Positions 1 through 5,597 of a stretch of 7,023 nucleotides of DNA are shown one piece after another. Source of the stretch: Candidatus Uhrbacteria bacterium (GTDB taxonomy: Bacteria; Patescibacteriota; Patescibacteriia; UBA9934; GWF2-40-263); the NCBI GenBank assembly GCA_023246275.1, contig JAHFIS010000040.1:1-7023 (forward strand). The letters are read 5' to 3'. The position numbers and the translations under genes were made by a program. A model generated the notes under the pieces. It did not search any database. It was not told the origin of the DNA and saw nothing but the letters and a program-made list of their open reading frames with translations. The first letter of the stretch is position 1; each line of letters opens with the position of its first letter.

Positions 1-989
1 AACCCGGACGCCCGTCGCGTCGGCGTGCCATAGCTCGCCTTTTCCACGAGCGCCTGGACCTCGACGAGGAATACGCGCGATCCCTCGACGGCCGCGGCGA
101 TGACCGAGCCCGGGACGTTCCGGCGCTCCTCGAGGAACCGCGCGCTCGGGTTCTCGACCGCCTTCATCCCTCCTGCCGTCATCTCGAACACTCCCACCTC
201 GTCCGTCGCGCCGAACCGGTTCTTCGCGGCGCGCAAAATCCGATACGCGTGCACGGGGTCGCCCTCGAGCGAGACGACGACGTCGACCAGGTGCTCGAGC
301 GTCTTCGGCCCGGCGATCGACCCGTCCTTTGTCACCTGTCCGATGAGCAGCACCGGGATGTTCGTCCGCTTCGCCAGCTCCAGCAGGAGGGAAGTGGCGT
401 ACCGGACCATCGCCGGCGTTCCCGCGGCCGAGTCGAGGTCCGACGACGAGAGCGTCTGCACGGAATCGACGATCGCGAGCGCCGGCTTTTCCTTCTCGAT
501 CGTCGCGACGATGGTCTCGACCGGCAGCGCCTCGAGAAAGTTCACGTTCGACGCGTCGAGGCCGAGACGAGAAAAGCGTCCCGCGAGCTGCGGGGCGGAC
601 TCCTCGCCTGAGATGTACAGGACCGTCTCGTCTCCCCTCCTTTTCAAGGAGGGGTTGGGGGTGGTTATGAGTCCGGCGATCTGCGCGACCAGCGTCGACT
701 TTCCGATCCCCGGTTCGCCCGACAATAACACGAGCGAGCCGCGGACGATTCCGCCCCCGAGCACCCGGTCTACCTCCGCGTCCCCGGTGCCCATCCGGCC
801 CGGGTCCGCCGCCTTAGACGCGGCCGACAGGCTCTGCACCTTCGCGGCCTTGGCGCCCGACACAGCCTCTCGCCCCTTCGGCTTCGCGGCCTCGCCGCCC
901 TCCTCCGCCACCGTTCCCCATTTTCCGCATTCGGTGCACCGTCCGGCCCACTTCGGGTATTGCGCGTCGCAGTTTGAGCAGGAGAACAT
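1..989 (-). CDS. radA: DNA repair/recombination protein RadA (Sms), C-terminus cut by window edge
   Basis: RadA is a RecA-like hexameric ATPase that helps branch migration during homologous recombination and processes recombination intermediates in the cytoplasm. The 329 visible residues show the family layout: a four-cysteine zinc finger (C4, C7, C18, C21), Walker A GEPGIGKST at 91-99, a Walker B-type strand LAIVDSVQT near 171-179, and the RadA-specific KNRFG motif at 256-260. The start of the Lon-like C-terminal domain follows, reaching SYGTPTRRASG at the edge. Family length is about 450 residues, so roughly a quarter lies outside the window. The ATG at 989 is chosen because the zinc finger begins three residues later, as in known RadA proteins. 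It starts 4 nt after the stop of the M23 fusion gene, and no Shine-Dalgarno site is visible. Residues 109-119 come from an inserted palindromic element (separate entry). Identification is firm. Confidence 0.97.
   Translation of the reverse strand, partial: MFSCSNCDAQYPKWAGRCTECGKWGTVAEEGGEAAKPKGREAVSGAKAAKVQSLSAASKAADPGRMGTGDAEVDRVLGGGIVRGSLVLLSGEPGIGKSTLVAQIAGLITTPNPSLKRRGDETVLYISGEESAPQLAGRFSRLGLDASNVNFLEALPVETIVATIEKEKPALAIVDSVQTLSSSDLDSAAGTPAMVRYATSLLLELAKRTNIPVLLIGQVTKDGSIAGPKTLEHLVDVVVSLEGDPVHAYRILRAAKNRFGATDEVGVFEMTAGGMKAVENPSARFLEERRNVPGSVIAAAVEGSRVFLVEVQALVEKASYGTPTRRASG
634..666. repeat. Palindromic repeat-like element inserted in frame within radA
   Basis: A perfect 9-bp inverted repeat, CCCCTCCTT (634-642) and AAGGAGGGG (646-654), flanks a 3-nt loop. 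It is followed by the G/T-rich tail TTGGGGGTGGTT (655-666). The whole 33-bp unit is 11 codons and adds TTPNPSLKRRG to RadA at residues 109-119, between Walker A and the next strand (VLYISGEES). From memory, very similar GGAGGGG palindromes with a GTTGGGGGTGG tail are dispersed repeats in many bacterial genomes, where they often yield peptides like PNPSLKRRG in annotated proteins. Only one copy is present here, so repeat status rests on recall and on its foreign look inside a conserved domain. The exact borders are estimates. Confidence 0.75.
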
Positions 990-993
990 ACGG

Positions 994-2307
994 TTAGTCG
1001 TCAAGGCACGCGAGAATGTTGCCGTCCCCGGCCCAGGTGATATGCACGTGCGGGCCGGTCGTGTTGCCGGACTGGGCGGCCTTCTGGCAGGCGCACGACG
1101 GTTCGAGCGCGTTCGGGTCCGTGCACGCGGTTCCCGTGAACGTGCAGTATTTTCCAGCCGACCAGTTGCTCGGGGTTTTTTCTCCCGCGCAGCAGCGTCC
1201 GCCGATATGCCCGAGCACCTGTCCCTTTAGAACGGTCGATCCGTCCGTCAGCCTGGCACCGCCGTCGTCGACGAAGTCCTTCGCGTGGCAGATGTACGCC
1301 TTGACGCCGTTTTCTCCGGTGAGCGTGATGGTGTTTCCGCACGGATTTTCTGCCGTCGAACGTATCTGGTAGCTCACCTTGCCGGCGAACGGCGAGTGGA
1401 AGGACGTTCCCCAGGTGGCCGCGTAGTCGAGATTGTGGTCCTTTTCCCAATCGCCGTCCACGCCGCGGTCGTACCAGTGGTGCGTCCCGCAGTTCGGCGG
1501 CTTGCCGGTGGGCGAGTCGTACGGGTCCGAGCCGGTGAGCGGGCAGGAGCCGCCCGCCTTTGCCGCGGCGATGATGGACTTGTACGGCTCCGGCATGTCC
1601 TTGTAGGTGGAGATCCCTCCGCAGGTGGATGCCTGGCCCTCGTCGCCGCTCGTGTCCAGGCTGAGCTTGATCTGGTCGATCTGCGTCAGCCTGATGTCCC
1701 TGGAAAAAATCAGTTCCGGATTGGTCGTGTACAGGATGACGTACACGAACAGGAGGAGGACGAACCCCTCGGACGCTTGCACCATTATTTTTTTTCCCGC
1801 GGACACCTCTTTGGCCGAAACCCCGCCGATGACGTAGCGCAGCCCGCCGATCATGATCATGACGATCGAGACCGTCATGGCGAATCCGATCAGATACTTG
1901 TACACCCCGGCGATGTACGTCCCGATGAAGTTGGAGGAGGCCTCCCCGTTGGTGAGGATCGGGGTGTCGAAGCTGACCCCGGGGATCTTCACGTTCAGCT
2001 GCGGCGTCTGGTATTTGACGAGCGGGGCGCTCGCGGACGTCGCCGGCTGCGTGAGGGTATAGCCGTATTGCGAACAGACCGTCGAGCAGTTGAGCGGCTC
2101 GGACCGCGTTCCGCAGTCGCAGATCCCGGGAGAGGAGGCGCTTTCCGTTGCCGTCGTGTTTCCGCACGCTGTGTTGCACTCGTCGGTGGCGTCCGGGGTC
2201 TGCGTCGCGCCCGCCGAGTCGTAGCAGACGCAGGCGAAGACGGCCCTCGGCATGGCGAGGGCGAGCGTCGGGGCGAGGATGAGAGCGATGAGGACGAGTC
2301 GTTTCAC
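994..2307 (-). CDS. Secreted Cys-rich VirB2/TrbC-like membrane protein fused to an M23 (LytM-like) peptidase domain
   Basis: This 437-residue protein is probably a membrane-anchored cell-wall endopeptidase. In order it has: a signal peptide (about 1-25, ending near AVFA); a Cys-rich ectodomain with C26/C28, C44/C48, C63/C65 and C74/C78; the linker PQLNVKIPGV (102-111); helix 1 (about 133-165); a Lys-bearing loop; helix 2 (about 181-200); and an outer domain. The basic loop should be cytoplasmic, which puts both ends outside, the VirB2/TrbC topology. The outer domain resembles M23: D294 followed by YAATWG and a G-K-V turn, Y338..H341, and a GPHVHITW motif with H420/H422. The first metal motif reads H291-N-L-D294, one residue shorter than the usual HxxxD. 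It holds 20 cysteines. The GTG start at 2307 is chosen because it aligns residue for residue with the ATG start of the upstream paralogue; TTG at 2313 is the alternative. The stop is TAA. Confidence 0.83.
   Translation of the reverse strand: MKRLVLIALILAPTLALAMPRAVFACVCYDSAGATQTPDATDECNTACGNTTATESASSPGICDCGTRSEPLNCSTVCSQYGYTLTQPATSASAPLVKYQTPQLNVKIPGVSFDTPILTNGEASSNFIGTYIAGVYKYLIGFAMTVSIVMIMIGGLRYVIGGVSAKEVSAGKKIMVQASEGFVLLLFVYVILYTTNPELIFSRDIRLTQIDQIKLSLDTSGDEGQASTCGGISTYKDMPEPYKSIIAAAKAGGSCPLTGSDPYDSPTGKPPNCGTHHWYDRGVDGDWEKDHNLDYAATWGTSFHSPFAGKVSYQIRSTAENPCGNTITLTGENGVKAYICHAKDFVDDGGARLTDGSTVLKGQVLGHIGGRCCAGEKTPSNWSAGKYCTFTGTACTDPNALEPSCACQKAAQSGNTTGPHVHITWAGDGNILACLDD
1705..2307 (-). repeat. 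Tandem duplication, downstream copy (N-terminal half of the M23 fusion)
   Basis: This half of the gene is a diverged copy of 3032-3649. Shared protein landmarks, in order, are a CxC-CxxxC-CxC-CxxxC cysteine set, PQLNVKIPGV, YKYLIGFAMT, EGFVLL and FVYVILYT. At the DNA level, 1726-1751 and 3053-3078 are identical over 26 bp. Similarity ends just after the second membrane helix (NPELIF here, NPNMIF in the other copy), where the two hydrolase domains begin. The border at 1705 is approximate. Third-codon differences are common, so the duplication is not recent. Confidence 0.85.
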
Positions 2308-2317
2308 AGGCAATGAA

Positions 2318-3649
2318 TCATTGAGTGCCTCCCGAGGACTTGCAGAACTTCGCATACCTGGTCCCGACGCTCTGCGCATAGGCCGCGGCCTGCGATCCCG
2401 ATCCGTTGTACGCGCACATCTCCGAGGCAAGGTCGCCGCCGACGGACTTGTGCGCAAGGTTGTTGATGATCAGCTTGGACGTGGCGTTGACGACGTTCTG
2501 GATGTTTCCCGGGGTGGTGAACCAGGCGACGCAGCTCGCGGACGGGATCTCGCAGTGCCCGCAGAGGTCCGTGCACTGGTAGAACCCGGCGCTCGCCGGC
2601 GGCGGCCAGGACGTCGTTTCCGTCGTTGCCTTGCAGAGCCCTCTGTCCTTGTCGTTAATGCCGCTTTTTCGGGCGATGTTTGCGCAGCAGTCTGGCGGGG
2701 CCCCGAAACCGGGATTGAGAGCCGTCGTGGAGCTGAACTGCGTCGGGCCGAGTCCGCCGCACAGTCCCAGTTTGCTCCCCCAGTTCAGGCTCGTCTGGCC
2801 GCCGCCGGATTCCTGCTCGATGTGGGCGGCGACGAGAATCGGGTCGACCCCGGTCGAGTCGTGGGCGGTGTTGATGGCGGTCGCGAGGGCGCCCCATCCG
2901 CCCGGGTCCTTGAACACCTGGACGGAGCAGGCCTTGACGGTCCCCTTGACGGCAGGACAGTCCTTGAGGTTGGAATTGATCTGCAGGTCGAGGGCGGCGC
3001 GCGCCAGGGTCCCCAGGCTGAGCGGCCGGAGGAAGATCATGTTCGGGTTGACCGTGTACAGGATGACGTACACGAACATCAGGAGCACGAACCCCTCGAT
3101 CGCCTTGTTGATGCGCTCCTTGCCCTTCTTTACGTCCCCTGAGGCGGCGCCCAGCACGTACTGGAGCCCGCCGACCATGATCATCACGATCGCGATCGTC
3201 ATGGCGAACCCGATCAGGTACTTGTAGGCGCCGGCGATGTAGACTCCGATGAAATCGGAAGTCGCCACGCCGCCCGTGTCGATCGGTGTCTCGAAGTTCA
3301 CGCCGGGAATCTTCACGTTCAGCTGCGGGACGGCATATCCGACGAGCGGGGTGACGGTGTTCGACGCCGCGGTCGGGTCCGTGAACGAGACTTTGTTGTC
3401 CGCGCACACCGTGGTGCAGTTGAGCTCCTTCGTCCCGACGGTTCCCCCGCACGCGCAGGTGTCCGGCGGGCTCGTCTGGACCGTGGCGGTCGTCGTCCCG
3501 CAGACGGCGCTGCATTCCGCGGCGGTGCCGGAGTAGGCCGCCTTCGTCCCCGCGCTGTCGAAGCACGAGCACGCGAAGGCCGTTTTCGGCGCGACAAAAA
3601 GAAGGGCGGGCGCGAGCAGGACGGCGATGGTCGCGAGGATCCGCCTCAT
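2318..3649 (-). CDS. Secreted Cys-rich VirB2/TrbC-like membrane protein fused to a lytic transglycosylase-like domain
   Basis: This 443-residue protein is probably a membrane-anchored enzyme that cuts peptidoglycan glycan strands. It has a signal peptide (about 1-26), a Cys-rich ectodomain (C27/C29, C46/C50, C65/C67, C78/C82), PQLNVKIPGV (108-117), and helix 1 (about 134-168). A basic cytoplasmic loop (KKGKERINK, 174-182) leads to helix 2 (about 185-200) and a lysozyme-fold-like outer domain. There, ILVAAHIEQES gives a candidate catalytic Glu at 280, GLGPTQF (299-305) resembles the GxxQ motif of SLT/MltB enzymes, and AYN (413-415) matches the SLT AYN motif. It has 20 cysteines, 12 of them in the outer domain. 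The first 206 or so residues are paralogous to the next gene; the rest is unrelated. The ATG at 3649 lies 3 nt after the dsbA-like stop. The topology and fusion are clear, but the catalytic assignment is by motif only. Confidence 0.83.
   Translation of the reverse strand: MRRILATIAVLLAPALLFVAPKTAFACSCFDSAGTKAAYSGTAAECSAVCGTTTATVQTSPPDTCACGGTVGTKELNCTTVCADNKVSFTDPTAASNTVTPLVGYAVPQLNVKIPGVNFETPIDTGGVATSDFIGVYIAGAYKYLIGFAMTIAIVMIMVGGLQYVLGAASGDVKKGKERINKAIEGFVLLMFVYVILYTVNPNMIFLRPLSLGTLARAALDLQINSNLKDCPAVKGTVKACSVQVFKDPGGWGALATAINTAHDSTGVDPILVAAHIEQESGGGQTSLNWGSKLGLCGGLGPTQFSSTTALNPGFGAPPDCCANIARKSGINDKDRGLCKATTETTSWPPPASAGFYQCTDLCGHCEIPSASCVAWFTTPGNIQNVVNATSKLIINNLAHKSVGGDLASEMCAYNGSGSQAAAYAQSVGTRYAKFCKSSGGTQ
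3032..3649 (-). repeat. Tandem duplication, upstream copy (N-terminal half of the transglycosylase fusion)
   Basis: This is the partner copy of 1705-2307, in direct orientation, starting at the initiation codon and ending after the second membrane helix. The cysteine spacing differs by only a few residues between copies (17 against 16 residues from the second to the third cysteine). The inter-helix loop differs most: it is KKGKERINK-rich here and AGKKIMVQ in the other copy, which also carries an A8 tract. Confidence 0.85.
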
Positions 3650-3652
3650 ACG

Positions 3653-4324
3653 TTATTTTGCCGCCGCCGGTGTCGCGGCGAGCGCCTTCTTGATCATGCT
3701 TGAGAGCTCGTCGACGGTCAGCGAGCCGGCGTACGACTCCGACCCGACGAAGATGGTCGGGGTCGCCAGGATCTTGAGCGCCTGGCCTTCCTGGAAGTCC
3801 CGCTTCACAACGGCGAGCGTGTCGTGGGCGTCATAGCAGGCCTTGAACGACTCCGCGTTCAGCTGCAGCTCCGTGGCGATCTTCGAGAACTCGTCCTCCG
3901 ACAGGTACGTCTGGCGGTCGAACAGCAGGTCATGGTATTCCCAGAACTTGCCCTGTCGGCCGGCGCATCCCGCGGCGATCGACGCGAGCGTGGCCAGGGG
4001 ATGCGCGCCCTCGTTCGGCATGTCCTTCCACACGAGACGGACGGTGTCGGGGTAGCTGCGCATCGCGGCCGTGAGATTGTCGAAAAGCTCCTTGCACGCC
4101 TCGCACTGGAAGTCTGCGTACTCCACGAGCGTCACCTTCGCCTTTGCGGCCCCGCGGACCGGGTCGGCGAACGTGACCGTGGGGGACGTGATGGGGGCGA
4201 GCGCGGCCGTTTCCGCGGCGGTCGGGCGCGTCTTGATCGGCTGCAGGCGCAGGACGAAGAACGCGAAGACGATGACCGACGCGGTCCCGATGCTGAGGAA
4301 GACGAGCCAGGGGCGTGGGGGCAT
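3653..4324 (-). CDS. Membrane-anchored DsbA-like thiol:disulfide oxidoreductase
   Basis: This protein probably forms disulfide bonds in exported proteins outside the cytoplasmic membrane. The 223 residues comprise an N-terminal anchor (about 6-26), a short linker, and a thioredoxin-fold domain of the DsbA/Thioredoxin_4 type. The strand VTLVEYADFQ leads into the active site C74-E-A-C77, and the cis-proline loop is ATPT (P189). The segment GKFWEYHDLLF (125-135) is typical of this family. A second cysteine pair, C120 and C163, could form a structural disulfide. The ATG at 4324 is the only sensible start before the anchor. It begins 3 nt after the upstream stop and ends 3 nt before the transglycosylase fusion, so it is tightly co-transcribed with two proteins of 20 cysteines each, its likely clients. 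No DsbB or VKOR partner is in the window. The family is clear; oxidase rather than isomerase activity is inferred. Confidence 0.92.
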   Translation of the reverse strand: MPPRPWLVFLSIGTASVIVFAFFVLRLQPIKTRPTAAETAALAPITSPTVTFADPVRGAAKAKVTLVEYADFQCEACKELFDNLTAAMRSYPDTVRLVWKDMPNEGAHPLATLASIAAGCAGRQGKFWEYHDLLFDRQTYLSEDEFSKIATELQLNAESFKACYDAHDTLAVVKRDFQEGQALKILATPTIFVGSESYAGSLTVDELSSMIKKALAATPAAAK

Positions 4325-4327
4325 AGG

Positions 4328-5563
4328 CTATTTGAGACGGATCAGCTGGAGCGTTCCGTCGCTTTGGTCGGTGAAATAGAGGCTGGAACCGTCGCTGCTG
4401 ACCGTGAGGTTCTCCATGGTGACGTCCCCGTCCGGGATGGCGACGAGCGTGACCTTGCTCGTGGCCGTGTCGATCTTGTACAGCGAGTCCGGATTGGCCA
4501 CGTAGAGGCCGCGCTTCAGTCCCGCGTTTACCGGGAGGTTGCGCGGAACGGCGCAGTACACGACGGTCGAGGTCGAGAACGAGCACTTGTCCGCCCATGT
4601 GTTGAGCCCGAGCGAGTGCCTGTTCTCTCCCATGGTGGCGGGGGTGGCGTCCACGAGCCAGAGGAGCGGCATGTTGTTCGAGTAGTCGCCCGAGACCGAG
4701 TAGAGCAGCTGCTTTCCGTTCGGCGACCACTTGGACAGGAACCCAAGCCCCTCGACGGTGAGTCCGCGGAAGTTCTCGCCCTTCATGCCGACGGGGAGGA
4801 TCGTCTTGCGGTCGAGGCCTCCCGAGAGCGGCTCTGCCGTATCCGAGAACGCCACGACCTGGTCGTTCGGAGACCAGGAGACGGTCACCTTGCTGGCGTT
4901 CTCGCCGAGCGCCTGAAACGCCTTCGCGTTGCTTCCGTCGTCGTTCGTCGTCACGAGCCAGCGGTTGCCCGGGTCGACGCCCATCGACTTCGCCTCGATC
5001 TCGTTCGACACGGGGGAGAACTGGAAGTCTTCCCAGTGCTTCGGGAGGCTCACCTGCCGCTCCGCCGTGAAGTCGTACACCACGTTCGATCCGTCCGGAA
5101 ACTCGAGGACGGCCTTGTCGGAATCCTTGTTCCATTCGGCCTTGCTCACGTCCGGAAACTCCTTGTCGGACAGGAGGACGAGCTTGCCGTCCTTGTCGAC
5201 GGTATAAAACTTCGAGTCGGCCGCATTGTAGAAACTGACGGTCTTTCCGTCGGCCCCGAGCGTGGGAAACGAGACCGCGCCCTCCGTGATGGCCGTGGTC
5301 GCGGTGAGTCCGCCGTTCGCGACCGGCGCCGCGACGGGAAGCCCGGTCCCGCCCCCGGTCGTCCCGGTCGGCGTGACGGCAGGGCGCGCGCCGGCCGTTC
5401 CCGAGGAGGGAAGGGTTCCGGTCGCCGTCGTTCCTTCGCCTGGGGAGACCGTGGCCGGCGGGACGGGAGCGTGAAAAAAGACGAAGTACAGGGCGGCGCC
5501 GATCCCGAAGACGGACGCGATGAACCCGATGACGACGAGGAGGCGCTTTGTACGCTCGGACAT
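4328..5563 (-). CDS. Membrane-anchored beta-propeller-like protein (TolB/WD40-type repeats), function unknown
   Basis: The 411-residue protein has a short basic N-terminus (SERTKR), one membrane helix (about 8-30), a Pro/Thr/Gly-rich linker (about 32-95), and a beta-rich region to the end. Repeated blade-like motifs are visible: FSPVSNEIEA (182-191), WSPNDQVVAFS (230-240), WSPNGKQLLYS (279-289) and SSDGSSLYFTD (379-389). These resemble the WSPDGk..af signature of TolB-type PD40/WD40 blades. Together with FPTLGADGKTVSFY (99-112) they suggest about five to seven blades. The propeller should lie outside the membrane. Only two cysteines (C327, C337) are seen, unlike the neighbours. No catalytic residues are recognisable, so a scaffold or binding role is likelier than an enzyme. 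It starts 34 nt after the upstream stop without a Shine-Dalgarno site and ends (TAG) 3 nt before the dsbA-like gene. The fold call is moderate; partner and ligand are unknown. Confidence 0.75.
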   Translation of the reverse strand: MSERTKRLLVVIGFIASVFGIGAALYFVFFHAPVPPATVSPGEGTTATGTLPSSGTAGARPAVTPTGTTGGGTGLPVAAPVANGGLTATTAITEGAVSFPTLGADGKTVSFYNAADSKFYTVDKDGKLVLLSDKEFPDVSKAEWNKDSDKAVLEFPDGSNVVYDFTAERQVSLPKHWEDFQFSPVSNEIEAKSMGVDPGNRWLVTTNDDGSNAKAFQALGENASKVTVSWSPNDQVVAFSDTAEPLSGGLDRKTILPVGMKGENFRGLTVEGLGFLSKWSPNGKQLLYSVSGDYSNNMPLLWLVDATPATMGENRHSLGLNTWADKCSFSTSTVVYCAVPRNLPVNAGLKRGLYVANPDSLYKIDTATSKVTLVAIPDGDVTMENLTVSSDGSSLYFTDQSDGTLQLIRLK

Positions 5564-5597
5564 AGGAAGAACGGTTAGGGGTCTGGAAAGGGTAGCG
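5564..5597. other. Largest intergenic gap (34 nt), no clear signal
   Basis: This is the only real gap between genes in the window. Read on the minus strand it is pyrimidine-rich and ends TCTTCCT directly before the ATG. I see no Shine-Dalgarno-like purine run, no -10/-35 pair and no terminator hairpin. It is too short for a confident promoter call. Confidence 0.5.

Noticed and set aside
100..1230. Long open frame on the plus strand (376 codons) opposite radA and the M23 fusion.
   Set aside because: It is a high-GC shadow. The minus-strand frames carry clear RadA and M23-like motifs, while this translation is low-complexity Arg/Ser/Ala-rich with no domain.
1726..1751. An inverted repeat GTGTAC-N8-GTACAC present at 1728-1747 and again at 3055-3074, looking like an operator pair.
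   Set aside because: It lies inside the conserved coding stretch VYVILYT of both paralogues, and the symmetry follows from the shared codons. It is a by-product of the gene duplication.
1001..2179. A second 392-codon minus-strand frame within the M23 fusion gene, considered as a slippage product after the A8 run.
   Set aside because: Its translation is Arg/Gly-rich with no fold signature. Long alternative frames are expected here because stop codons are rare at this GC content.
2308..2457. Extension of the M23 fusion protein upstream to give a 487-residue form.
   Set aside because: The extra N-terminus overlaps the end of the transglycosylase gene and would bury the signal peptide. The GTG at 2307 matches the paralogue start exactly.
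3930..5135. A 401-codon minus-strand frame overlapping the propeller and dsbA-like genes.
   Set aside because: It is Arg/Gly/Pro-rich and crosses the junction of two well-supported genes in a different frame. No motif is visible.
3824..5578. A 584-codon plus-strand open frame spanning the dsbA-like and propeller genes.
   Set aside because: It is Arg/Val/Glu/Gly-rich, typical of an antisense shadow in GC-rich DNA, and covers two convincing minus-strand genes plus their junction.
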